Shown: positions 19,704 to 30,359 of the stretch, one piece after another
Numbering within the stretch: position 1 is the first letter of the stretch
Layout: the number at the start of each line of letters is the position of its first letter
Source of the DNA: Asterella californica
Lineage: Eukaryota > Streptophyta > Marchantiopsida > Marchantiales > Aytoniaceae
Length of the DNA stretch: 64,000 nt
Reading direction: 5' to 3'
NCBI GenBank assembly: GCA_036924285.1
Contig: JAYKYS010000002.1
Location: forward strand, 9,672,001 to 9,736,000
Made by a program: the position numbers and the translations under genes
Notes under the pieces: generated by a model
Database searches by the model: none
Seen by the model: the letters and a program-made list of their open reading frames with translations, nothing else
What the model was told of the DNA's origin: nothing

Positions 19704-21711
19704 TGTGGTGCCCACAAATTACAGGATGCACGAATTTTTGAAATTTTTAAGAATAATGACTTGTTTGTATAACTGAAGAAGCGTTGTTACTTAAGGTTAC
19801 GTCTTCCTTAACAGGAAGATGATCTTAAGAGCTGTTTGTAATAAGAAGTTGACTTCTTCAGAAGACGACCGTCTTCGGAAGATCGTCTTCTCAGTTGCGT
19901 CTTCAGAAGACGAGAAGACCGCGGAAGATGTGAAGACGACGGAAGATGGGAAGACGGCGGAAGACAGCGACCGCGAAGGACCAACCACGAGTTTTCGAGT
20001 AAGACAGTAGGTGTACCTACTGGAGCGCACCGAAGAGGTAGATAGGTCAGGAAGACACCAAGGACGAGAACCCCTAATCTGCGGGGAAGATGCGTGAGGA
20101 AGCACATTAGACACCTTCCAACTTCCCGCAGCATAGCGCGCCTGAAGAAGATCGATTGAGAGAGTGAGCTTCGCGAGCTAGCATTGAGAGAGGAATCAAG
20201 TGAGACATCGAGGTAGGAGAGAGTAAGTTGGCAGCTAGGCGAAGGGTGAGATTGAATTGTGAGAGCACAAACAGCAGAGAAAGCGAAGGCGTTTTTGTGG
20301 AGCTTCCGAGAAGCTGACAGTGAAGAGTGGCGAGTAGAAGCAGAGGTGGAATCAAGGTGTGGACCGAAATTGACAGCAGGCGCAGTCGTGTGGAGTCGCA
20401 TTGGAAGCTAGGACAAGAGCCAGAAGCGCGCGGAGGTCGAAGGTAACTCGGGGAGCCGAAGAAGACTGTAGAGGTTCTTCCCCCTGTTCTTTTTCCCTCC
20501 CACTTCTTCTCGCCTTTTCTTGACACTCCCCGCGCTTCCTTGATTGTGTGCAGGCAGCCTGATCGATTACCCCACCCCCATTCTTTCTATTGAGACATTG
20601 GGCGCGGAAGCGCTGCCCAATTTCTGTCGAGACATCTCCTTGCTTCTTCCCGAGCTCAATTCGAGCTTCCCTACTCCTAGCCCTCAAATTGGAGACCCCA
20701 ACTATCAATTTCCCTACCCCCCTACCTCTCTATCCCCGAAACTTGGAACAGAAGACGATTCGGAAGATGGGAACATCTTCGGAAGACGCTTCTTGAACTT
20801 GACTGTCTTCGGAAGTCGACTGAACACAATTCGTATCAAGAGTGGATTTGCTTTGCTTTTGTGTTTAGAGAGGCTTGATACGAATCCTGAGTGGAGTGGT
20901 GAGTTGTTGTGTTAATTCGAGAAGTTGAAAGTCGGGAACTAGGCCTGTGCCTCCCGGTCTTCCAAGCTTCTCAACTCCCCATCTTCCTAGAGAGACTAGA
21001 AGACTGGAAGGCCGCAAAATGAGCGAGAAGACGCGAGGGTCCATTCGGGTCTCTTCTGTCTGATCCATAGCAGCCGTTCCTTCTTCTTCCCGAACTTAGA
21101 AGAGAGTTGTGAGAAGTCTTGCTGGCAGAATCTGGAGGGAATGGTCGAGGGTCATGTCTTCCCATCATGCAGCAAGCTTCTTCTGAGTGCGTACGAGAGG
21201 TGAGAAGTCAAAAGAACAGAGTGCAGTTGTCTTGAGTCTGTTGTGAGGATAGATTGCGTGTAGGAAGACGAAGACAGGTGAGACCAGTGAAGGAAAGTCT
21301 GACTTCGAGAAGTCTTCCGAGAACGACATTGAATCGGAAGCTGTCCCAAGTGTCTTCCCAGAGGCCACTGTCACCGCAGGAGCTCGCAACCATCTTCTGA
21401 ACCTTTCTCATACTCTACTTCTCGCATATCTTGTATCTTCTGATAGGAAGTAGGATGTAATGCAAGGTGGATTGTCTTCTTGGTAATCCATGCGAGGCCT
21501 TGCTTAGATAGGATTGTTTAGATATAGCTCGGAAGACGAAGTACTGTTAGAATCCCGGAAGACGGAGTAGCTGTCTTCTGGAAGACTAGTTTCGTCTTCT
21601 GAGAAGTAGAAGCTAGACTGTGGGCACTCGAGAAGAACTGAGCCTTCAGCTCATAGTAGGTGCTTGTGGTTTAGTGCAACAGATCTTCCAGGTATGTCGA
21701 TGCATCCGTGA
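19704..21711 (+). other. Element D 5' region (non-coding, motif-rich)
   Basis: There is no convincing coding frame; the frames present on both strands lack domains. Dense GAAGAC/GTCTTC words start at 19801, with about ten in 19801-19980. A pyrimidine-rich tract at 20476-20550 followed by TTGATTGTGTGCAG looks like an intron 3' end, so a spliced leader is possible. The minus-strand frames of up to 197 residues here are probably by-products of the motif-biased composition. Confidence 0.5.
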
Positions 21712-24006
21712 GGCTTGGTGTTACCAGCGACAGAATTGGCCGAGGCCACTCCTTTCCTCAAGGAGTTGGGTCTCGACTTCTTCTTGTGGGATTGGAACCT
21801 CGCAGATCAAGGGCTTCTGGAGGAGGGGTGGGCCGCGTTACCACCGCGTAACCGTGTATTTGCGAAGGCAGGAGTAGCTCGGGGAAGACCGTCTTCCTGG
21901 ACTGAAGACTGGTGGCGTAAGGCGTTTCACATGCCTTAGACCGAGAACCGAGGATATTGGTACGAGAAGAAGATCTTGCCTAGGATTGTGAGTTCATGGC
22001 ATGTGCCTGGGAGTACCACCTGCCTTTTCGTGGAAGACAGACAGGGGAGGAACGGTTGGAAGATAGAGTCTTACCGGGAGCCGAAGAAGCGACTTCTGGC
22101 GAAGTTGTTTCTACATCTTTTCCCCAAGAGAAAAGCGCAGAAGACAAGGTACTTAGGAGATCAGGACGTGGAGTTCCTGGAATCAGTGTGGGATGACAGA
22201 GTGCCAATCTACTGGGGCGCGTACATCCACAACTATGTACAGACGGAGCTAGCATACTTGGGTACCCCGGCGGGAGGACATCTGACGCCCTTCTTCTGCT
22301 ACTTGTATGTAGCCATGGGGGATCTTAGGGAAGATCAGCTGGCAGTGTATGGGCCAACGGAGCGACAGGAGGTGAAGGAGGAGACCTCGGAAGATGATGA
22401 CCGAGAGGCAGCAGCAACGCCCCCTCCCACTCTGATGCCACAGCTGAGACCCGGCTCTCACCAGAAGACGCTTCTGGTGAGGGAAGACGAGTCTAGTGGG
22501 TCGGAAGACGCCACGCCTGTGAGGAAGATGGGTCACAGAAGTGTACCGAGGACACCCATCTCCCTCATTCATTCAGGATCGGAGTCGAACTCGGAGGAAG
22601 ACTTGCTGAGTACCCGATCGGAGCAGAAGACAGCTTCTGTAACACCTGGGAGTCTTCCGAAGACTCCAGAAGACGAAGGATGGATGGGCGCTCCTACTGC
22701 GATGCGAGGAAGCGCAAAGAGGAGAGCCGCTCCTGCCACGAGGAGTCTTCCACCCCGGAAGATGAGAAGAGTAGCTTCTTCTCGTGCGCAGAAGAAGAAG
22801 GCCGTAGTGGTGAAAGAGGCTTCCTTGCCTCTGGAAGACGAAGTCGACACCATGGAGCGAGTGGTGGAAATGAACTTGTCTTCCGCAGGAAGACGACTGG
22901 AGGAGTTCAATGCCTACTTCCAGAAGGAGATCCAGCCCGCTATGGAGTTGCTGGAAAGGAGAGCGAGGGCACAGGAGAAGCCCTTACAGCCTGGATTTGG
23001 CCTGCGCACCTTGCTGCGACAGGAAGACAGCCAGCAGAAGACGGAGTCGCTGGAAGCTAGTCTCCGCACCACGGAGAAGCTTGCAGCCAGGTACAAGACG
23101 GAAGCAGCTGCTTCTGCCAAGGAATCGATGCAACTTCGGAAGAGCAACCAGGAGTTGCAGGCGCGAGTACAGCAGCGCGATCAGAAAGTTCTCCGAGTGC
23201 GAGAGAAGATCACTGCCCTCGCAGAAGAGCAGACCACTTGGAAGATGCAGCGAGAAGCCGCAGAAGCACGAGCTGCAGTGGAGAAGACGCAGAGGAAAGC
23301 AGCGGAGGCTCGTGCGCAGAAGATGCTAGCTCAGTCGGTAGAAGCGCTTCGGAAGAAGTTCAACTTCACCGCGGGTAAGAAGTTACTTACCTTAGCTAGG
23401 GAATGGGACAGCGGGTCCAAGACGAGGTTGGTGGAATGCAGAGATAGCATGTTCAGGTACCTGGATAGACAGATAGAAGGAGTGAAGACACTTTATGGTC
23501 TTCCCTCACTTCCGACACCTGCGACCGCATCTTCCCAAGCCCCAGCACCCTCGACTGGATCCGGAATGGAGAAGGAGGAGTTTGATCTCGCTGTACACTT
23601 GGTGGTGACAGCGTTGGAAGACGAGAAGACTCCAGAAGACGCCCCGGAAGACATGATGTCTTCTGGAAGACAGGAAGACGAGCCGTCTTCCCAGGTATTC
23701 CGCGTGGAGGAAGCGACTTCCCCGGACCCCTATGAGGTCGCCATGGTCCCTAGTACTGCATCTGTGCCTCAGAAGACCGAAGACGCACCATTCGACTCGT
23801 CTTCCCAGAAGACCATTCCGTCTTCCGAAGTCGAAGCCGAGGAAGACGCAGCCGCAGAAACAGCAGGGCCAGCGAAGAGCGAGGAGAGGGAAGCTACCTC
23901 AGTGGTACCCGAGGTAAGTGCAGGGCTTCCCAACCCATCAGAAGTCGAGGTAGTAGCTCCGGTAGGAGCAGATCATGTAGAGATTGCCACCGAGCAATCA
24001 GAGTAG
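21712..24006 (+). CDS. Element D protein: large coiled-coil protein of unknown function (one in-frame TAG)
   Basis: I do not recognise this protein. The frame is open for 764 codons except for a TAG at 21937-21939. The first ATG after the TAG lies far downstream, and homology to a relic at 31760 starts near the TAG, so the TAG is likely a lesion. Order: an aromatic-rich N-terminal domain (FFLWDWNLADQGLLEEGW, SSWHVPGSTTCLFVEDRQG, IYWGAYIHNYVQTELAYLG, HLTPFFCYLYVAMG); a Ser/Glu/Arg-rich segment with basic KRRAAPATRSLPPRKMRR; a long charged coiled coil (bases about 22850-23370, EAAEARAAVEKTQRKAAEARAQ); and an acidic Pro/Ser/Glu tail. Repeated ED, QKT and SS words come from one DNA hexamer in different frames. 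A Gag-like structural role is conceivable but unproven. Confidence 0.7.
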
Positions 24007-25637
24007 TTAGCAAACTTAATCGGCACTTCCAGATTTAGTAGGATCGGACATGCTATCTTAAGGGTGGCAGTTTTCCATGTAAAAATAGTTAGGACCCCAT
24101 GTGGCAGCATAGGTAGCGTAGGAGTAACACAGTGGAGGGCTAATTGGGAAGAGGGATCGCATGCATGTGAGGTGACAACCTCTTGTCAGCGCCTCTCTCT
24201 CTCCCTGGTGGTCGTCTCCCCTGACTCTCGAGGCAGATGGTTAAGTAGGATCGTAGAGTAGGAAATGGAGCTCTGCCAGTTCTGCCAGTTCTGTAGGATT
24301 CTGTAGTAACTGAACATACACACCGATTCTACAGGCAGGCAGGCGAGACACATTAGAGCAGAGACAGTCTTAGCACACTACACCCGTCGTTGGAAACATA
24401 CGAATAGTCTTGGAATATACAGGAGGGGTCTGCATACTCGCACCAGCAGTGGTTCGAAGATGTAGATAGAAGTAGTGGACAGTCTAGGAACAGGGAACGG
24501 CACCCTCGTGCAGTCCTGTTAGCTAGGCTGGTGTGTCGAGGAGTAGACGCAGGAAGTAGCGGGAGTGAGCTTCCCAATGTCATTGTGACTTCTTCTCGGG
24601 GAATAGATTGTGGATTTGAGTGCAGCAGCTTCGCTCATGACTTCTGGGTGGTGGAATGTATTGAATTCGCTCCCAATTGTGCATGAGAAGTGTTCTTCTT
24701 GAGTGGCGGTGAATGTCAACAGTTGTGGAGTGTAGCTTGACTCGTTCAGTAGAGCACTTGGGATCTACGTACGAACGGTCTTCTGGGTAAGGGATCCCAG
24801 AAGACAAAGCAGTCAGAGCAGCGAAGTGAAGAAGAAAGAAGTCTTCTTCTCGCAACAGAAGACGACATCCTCGAGTAGAAGACGGTGCTACAGTACTCAC
24901 GTTTGTTGTCTTCCTCCCCAAACTATTACAAGCAGGGATGGCTTGTTAGTCAGGATCCGGACTAGAAGCCTGTCGGAATCTTAATTGCCCTTTTTCATCC
25001 TGTTTTCTCTTGTTTGGATTTCTTCTTCTTCCCATCTTCCCTCATCTTCCCCATCTTCTTATCTTCTTCTAGTGAGCTTCCGATACTTCTATTGAGCTTC
25101 CGTGAAGGTGAATGTCGTTGTAGTGCTGCAGGAAGACAACTTCCGTAGGCAGAAGCCTGGGAAGGCTACAGGGGGCATACACCCTGTGATTTATCCAACC
25201 CGATTGGAATGTGAGTGTGAGAGTAAGGTGTAACGACTGTTACTAGTCGACTTCTGCGAAGCCGGACAGCCTTCTGGAGGTGTGAGAAGACGAGCTAAAC
25301 CCCCAGAAGACGAGAATCGCTTTGGGAAGACGGTATCGAGAAGACCGGAAGAAGCAACCTGGGAGCAGGAAGATCATCTTCCCGAGCTTCTCTGTGAATA
25401 GTTGTGTGATATTGTAATTGGTAGTTGTTTGTTTGGGTCCAGAGCACCATTTGGCGTGTCTGGAAGACGTGTTGTTTTGTGTGGTTTTGTGAGAAGACGG
25501 GATTTCTAGGCAAAACCCGTGTGTTTGTGTGTTTGAACAAATCTTAGAACTTAGAGCAGCGTTACTTGTGCAAATCCTCTGTGGGAACGATATCTTGTAT
25601 ACTAAATGGGCAAAAGGAGAAATCCTACGTCATTACA
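24007..25637 (+). other. Element D 3' region, including an LTR-like end
   Basis: No coding frame is convincing. GAAGAC words continue (24790-25500). There is a pyrimidine tract at 25010-25070 ending CTTCTTCTAG. At 25113 GTGAAGGTGAA is followed by TGTCGTTGTAG, which resembles the polypurine-tract/LTR-start junctions of families A and B. The stretch 25113-25637 could be a 525-bp LTR, but no second copy is present at the left end of D. Its end contains TGTGCAAATCCTCTGTGGG, a word seen near the ends of some plant LTRs. Confidence 0.45.
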
Positions 25638-26014
25638 GAGACAGGGAGAGAGGAAATTTTCTGGACAGAATTGAGAAGGTGGACGGGGAGATCGTGACAG
25701 AGGGACAGACAAACGTTTGGAGGTTGGAGCTTCATCTGATATACAGTTGGGGTTTGAAGGCAGTAGAATTGAACGGACAGAGGTGGTTTATTTGAAGGAG
25801 ATCATTTTTGACAAGGCTTTGGTTGTCGTAAGATCAAATTCCTTGGAATTTTCAGATGAGAAGGACTTAGGAGTGCGTGCTTGAGTGTTTGTTTGCAAGT
25901 GGTGGGCACAAGAGGCTGTGTTTTGAGATTTCATCGTCTGTAGCAACCTGTTTTCCTTCTTGGTCATTTTCTTTGATCGATCACAGTCAGGAGGTCCGTC
26001 CTCTCGCCACGACA

Positions 26015-26018
26015 ACGC
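26015..26018. repeat. Target site duplication of element B, right copy (ACGC)
   Basis: ACGC follows the right B LTR and matches 10507-10510. The sequence then continues as the interrupted C LTR (TTCGATAGTTTTGG). Confidence 0.8.
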
Positions 26019-26439
26019 TTCGATAGTTTTGGATCTAGGCTGAGATTTAGAGACTCGTTGTAGAGGGTTTTGAAGCAGAGTACAAACCGCTTTGGTCTGT
26101 TTTTCAGTCTTGAGTTCTTAAGAAAAAGAACCGGCAGTGTATGTACATTAGGAGTTGGTATATATTGCGATGCTCGTTTTCGTGCTTGTTTGTCTCTTTC
26201 TTGTCTTTGTTCAGCACACTATATCTCCACAGTCAGAAACCTCGCATTTTCCTAGACATCTTTCACGCAAAATTTGACACGACAATGGTGGTGAACTCGA
26301 CGTGAAAGTCCAGAGTGGAGATTTTTGTGTTAGAACTTGGAAGTGGATATCAACAATCATGAACGAGGATGAAGATGGATATGGTTGTTCGAGAGGATGT
26401 TGCGGACCTGGAATGATGGATATGTAGAAGATTGGGATC

Positions 26440-28046
26440 ATGAGAGGATGGGAGGATAGAACAAGCCATGACTATGGACGAGATGGACGGATCAGAGGAG
26501 ATACCAGGGGTGCAGTTGGATGCAGCAACTGTACGTTTGTTTCAAGCCTTCACTTTGTTTTTGTGACAAGAGCAAGGGAACCAACAAAAAGAGGCTTTGG
26601 GGACGAAGGCGCTTCGAAGGATGATCGACAAGCTCGATCTGTTTGATGGGGAAGACGTCTCAAAGTACTTGAGATGTTACAAGAAGGAGATGGATTTGGA
26701 TCAGATATCGAAGAAGGAGATGATCGAGGTATTCGAACTCGCTGCGGTGCCTGAGATAAGGGAGCATGTGAAGGGTCTAACAAAGCGTTTTGGGAGGAAC
26801 TAAGATACATTCACATGCGCCGATGGAGGAATATTTCTTGGGAAACTTAGATCGAGTAACCAAGAAATCATTTTTGGGATGAGTCAACCGATCCAACAAG
26901 TGTTTACATCCTACAGAGCTGTTAAAGGAGTTTGAGAGACAATTCTCTCAACTATCTAAGGTGGACAAGCTAACGCCCTACAAGACAGAGTTGTTTCTTC
27001 AAGCTGCTGATGAACCATGGCAAGAGTGGTTGGAGCTACTTTTGGAGGATGGGGAGGAAGAAGAAGGGTTGACAAGGAATTAAGAGGTTGTGCATGAAGC
27101 AGTTGAGCTTCTTGTCTGGAGACATACAAGGAAAAGGGTTACAAGGTCGACACCTGTATCGCTGACTACCACATCAGTTCGTGTAGTATCTGAGGTTCAA
27201 CCTCCAGTTGTGGTTGTAGAGGAGAAGGATCTAATCATCGAGGACCTACAGCAAAAGATGCAAGATCTACAAGCTAAGGTTACTAGGTTGGAGGATAAGG
27301 GATCGTTGATCAAGATGGAGCTTGTACTCAAACGAGCTTGAGTACATCAGTGCGTGTGGTGTGATGGTACTGATCATCAGCGGGACGATTGCATCGACTT
27401 TACAGAGTCTTTGCAACGAGAGATAATTTCTTGGGAGAATGAAAAGGTTGGGTTCAGAAGTACATGTACTCTCTTTCAAGCCAACGTTGATAAAGGAGGG
27501 ATGAAGAAGTTTGTGGATGATTACCTTACGACACATACAGTTGTAGTTATCGAAGCTACAAGTTATGGTGCTAGGGTGGAGGAGATTGAGCATGATCTCC
27601 ATATGGATGATTTGGATGAGCACGTGGATCCAAGCGAGCTCAAGTTGGATATTGCATCCACGATGCAGAGCGAGAATAAGAGACAAGAAGAGACTTCTTC
27701 AAGGATGCAAGCTGAGGAAGATAAGATTCAACAGGAAACTATTCTTCCTGAACTGGCAATGGAGGATGATCCTTCACAACCGGAGGAGATGATTGAGGTG
27801 CAGATAGTGGATATGGGTGATTTTATTGCATCCAAACAACAACCAGATATTGATACAGTGATGGATGTGAAGGGAGGTTGGGAGGAACGCATTCGAGATG
27901 CGAAGGTTGGATTTATTTCACGAGAGGTCTTGGGTGCAACTCCAAGAGAAGTCCATGATGCCTACATTGACATCATCAAGGACGAACGACCTACTAAGGA
28001 TGAAGGAGAGTGGATGGATGCTCTCGAGGCTACACTTATAAGATGA
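26440..28046 (+). pseudogene. Element C gag-protease relic
   Basis: Three open pieces resemble element B. First, 26597-26803 has FDGEDVSKYLRCYKKEMDL against FDGRDVTRYLREYVGEMEL of B. Second, about 26820-27340 has LLKEFERQFSQLSKVDKL and TELFLQAADE, then a coiled-coil stretch. Third, 27354-28046 (230 aa) has a zinc knuckle CVWCDGTDHQRDDC followed, without a stop, by RIRDAKVGFISREVLGATPREV, which corresponds to the B protease-region N-terminus. Gag and protease parts are therefore one frame here. Stops at 26801, 27082 and 27340 and a frameshift near 26800 inactivate it. Confidence 0.82.
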
Positions 28047-28668
28047 TGGATAAGGATGACTTACAAGGGAGAAGCCATTGCTGAAGGTGATTAGCGTTTG
28101 GAGGATGATGCTTGAGAGGTTATAAGAGTTTTCAGAAGAAGAGATCAGGGAGAATGATGGTTGAAGAGGATACCATTGTACAACGAGAAAATGATGATTG
28201 CGATTGAAGATTTTGGTTGCAGCAGTGTGGTTCATTTTTTTCAAAAAAACAAAAGAGAAGAGAGTAATATGTACAATGACATGTACAGGCTTGAGGTTGA
28301 GGATTACAATCAAGATGGTGATGTCTACTACGACACTTGGTTCATAAACTTCGACGGTGAGATTCTACTGGGTAGATGGAAGATATTTCTATGGTATGAT
28401 GGTTTAATCCTTCTATGTCTTCAAACACAATTGAAGATGTGTAGATTTAGAGAGGGTGATTGGATGGGAGCTTGAAGATGAAGTCGATGAACATAGACCC
28501 AGAGAAAATCATGGAGTTGCAACTTCAAGATGACGATCAGGTTGCAACCTTGAGGATGAGGTTGACTGAGATGAGAGGAAGGATGACAAGATGATGCGAG
28601 TGTCGATCCACTCCTTGGTTGGTATTTTTGGTGCATACCGGAGGATGCACAGTTTTGGAAGAGATGGA
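28047..28668 (+). other. Element C remnant between gag and 3' LTR
   Basis: The retropepsin loop, RT, RNase H and integrase expected here are absent, so most of pol has been deleted. A 104-residue frame at 28161-28475 has no motif I recognise. The last part (28600-28668, CATACCGGAGGATGCACAG) matches the end of element B just before its LTR (CATACCAGAGGATGTGCAG), so the element's 3' end is intact. Confidence 0.6.
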
Positions 28669-30359
28669 TGTTGTGTCATGGACCGGCTCCTACATGAAAA
28701 TCAAATTTCGACTATTATCGCTCCAAAGACACTAATGGGAAAAACAAGCTAAGCCTCAGCTTTACGGACTTTTGGCACGACTTCGGATCTTCATTTCATT
28801 CTATCGATAGGTAGAGCTCATTGTCAACTTTTCATGGGCACTTCATCTATTTCATTTGGATGCATGCATGTGGAGAAGTTACGAGACTCGAAAGATGAGA
28901 AAATCAAGCTGGACCCTAGTTTACTTTGCTGACTGGGTATTTGCAACTCCAAGCGGTAACCCTTAAGGATGCAAGGGGCCTGCTTCTTCATAATCTGAGA
29001 ATTCTTGTACGTACAGCGTCTGACGTAAGAAGACAGCTAAAAGAGCTAACTTTTACCTACGATTTGTCAGCGGACGGTTCGGGAGATTTAGAGGTCTAAT
29101 GCAAACGTGCAAGATGTCGTTGGGTACAGATCTGTGCAGGCTACGCGTTGGTTAAGACGGTTCGTGAAGAGGCGGATCGGGAGGTGTACTGGGAGAAATT
29201 GAGACGTAGAGAGAGGATTTGGAGAGCTTCAGTAATTTGTGAAGGAGAGTTGGATCGTTTAGACCGTTTCGGAGTCCAAACTTGCTGTCCTTGGATCCAT
29301 CGGGATCAAAACACCGAGTTCACCAGGAAATTGAAGACGATATGAAGTTTCATCAGACCGTTTGGGAGTTCTGAGTGAAATTGGCTCGCAGATCGGAATT
29401 GGCTCGTCTGCGATCTGAACTTGGGTTGTTCTTCACGATCGGTGAGCCAAGCTCTTCATTCTTGGTGCCTATGCGATCAAGGAGTCTTCATCTACACATA
29501 GGAGAAGACCGTATGTGGATTGGGTTGTTGATTTGGATGTGGTGAGCGAGTTTGAGCCGCAGGGAGTCGATTTACGTCAGTTTTTTGCATCATGCGACCA
29601 AATTTCTTGCGTGGTTTTGCGAGGAGAAATCCAAATGGATTGTTTGGAGTCTCGTTGCGTCCAGGATAGCTAGATCTATCTACCAGAGAAGACGGATATC
29701 AAATTAAGCGATCCGTTTGGACGTGTGCGTGGTTTTAAGTCTTAGGGAGAAGTTTTTGGAAGTTCGGCCACCTACGACCAAAAATCGGTGATATCTCAGC
29801 TGTCGAGAGTCGAATCTGGTAGTTCTTGAGGTAGTCAAGAAGGAAGGTCTTATCGACATCTGAAGTCCGTTTGGCAAAAGGAGAAAGTTCTCAGATAGTT
29901 CTTTTTCGGTTCCTTCGCTACGGTTACTCTTTTGAGTTCGTTAGAGTTCTAGTTGATCATGTACAACTTGTGGTAGCTAGCTTTAGCTAAGAGCTTGTAC
30001 ATGGATGTTGTTTGGACTTGGTTTTGAATCGTGTGGTATAGGTGTAGCTCTGTTTGTTAGCAAAAGGATGTTTCTCTTTCTTTGAGCTACGCTTCGATAG
30101 TTTTGGGTCTGGGTTGACATTCAAGGACTCGTTTTAGGAGGTTTTCAAGCAGGTTACAGACCGCTCTGGTCTGTTTCTTAGTTTTGTGTTCTTAGAGAGA
30201 AAGATCCGGCAGTGTATATAGTTTAGGAGTTGGTATATATTACGACGTTCATTTTTGTGCTTGTTCCTCTCTTTCTTGTCTTTGTTCAGCACAGTACATC
30301 TCCACAGCCAGGAGCCTCGCATTTTCCTGAACATCCTTCACACAAAATCCGACACGACA
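28669..30359 (+). repeat. Element C right LTR (1691 bp)
   Basis: It starts TGTTGTGTCATGGACC after a purine-rich GGAAGAGATGGA and ends ATCCGACACGACA. It is collinear with the left LTR and lacks insertions F and B, so it provides the empty-site proof for both. No coding frame is convincing. Confidence 0.85.

Larger units (their letters stand above)
19704..25637 (+). mobile_element. Element D: 5.9-kb nested insertion of unknown class
   Basis: D begins TGTGGTGCCCAC, ends CGTCATTACA and is flanked by the 5-bp duplication GAGAC, the pattern of insertion by a retroviral-type integrase. I find no terminal direct repeats, no terminal inverted repeats beyond TGT/ACA, and no RT, RNase H, integrase or transposase motif. 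It carries one long plus-strand frame (21712-24006). About 78 GAAGAC/GTCTTC words are spread over coding and non-coding parts, against about 3 expected by chance. A relic of the same protein at 31760-31892 shows that it belongs to a dispersed family. It must be mobilised by another element if it is still mobile. Confidence 0.8.
10511..26014 (+). mobile_element. Ty3/gypsy retrotransposon B (nearly complete, decayed)
   Basis: B has long LTRs (left 10511-12215; right 18475-26014 interrupted by D), then gag, protease, RT, RNase H and integrase in gypsy order, all on the plus strand. Without D it is about 9.6 kb. Coding frames are open over long distances but carry two frameshifts and several single stop codons. 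The LTRs are visibly very similar apart from deletions of about 95 and 17 bp in the right copy. That suggests a moderately recent insertion. Confidence 0.92.
18475..26014 (+). repeat. Element B right (3') LTR, split by element D
   Basis: The LTR runs 18475-19703 and 25643-26014, with D and one gagac copy in between. It is collinear with 10511-12215. Relative to the left LTR it lacks about 95 bp after GAAGGACTTAGGAG (25872) and about 17 bp near 26000. It ends CTCTCGCCACGACA. Confidence 0.88.
7612..26284 (+). repeat. Element C left LTR, split by solo LTR F and element B
   Basis: The LTR runs 7612-8204, 9684-10510 and 26015-26284. Removing F (8205-9683) and B (10511-26014) gives a sequence collinear with the right LTR at 28669-30359. 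Examples are the shared CTCCTACATG start region, the TTACTTTGCTGA block (8018 and 28920), the GGCTACGCGTTGGTTAAGAC block (9717 and 29138), and the CAGCACA to ACACGACA end. Confidence 0.85.
7612..30359 (+). mobile_element. Gypsy-related element C, internally deleted, host of nested insertions
   Basis: C has two related LTRs: the left at 7612-26284 (interrupted by F and B) and the right at 28669-30359. Its internal region (26285-28668) holds only gag/protease-like sequence and no RT or integrase, so it is non-autonomous or deleted. LTR ends are TGTCGTGTCGTGG (left) or TGTTGTGTCATGG (right) and ACACGACA. It sits inside family A, whose minus-strand pol continues on either side. No obvious target duplication is seen (left flank tatcg, right flank ccgct). 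Confidence 0.8.

Noticed and set aside
19704..19730. Possible terminal inverted repeat between the two ends of element D
   Set aside because: Only TGT/ACA and scattered matches are shared; there is no paired block longer than a few bases.
19808..20401. 197-codon minus-strand frame in the element D leader
   Set aside because: It is Ser/Leu/Arg-rich and formed by the GTCTTC word bias. No domain, and it overlaps other frames on both strands.
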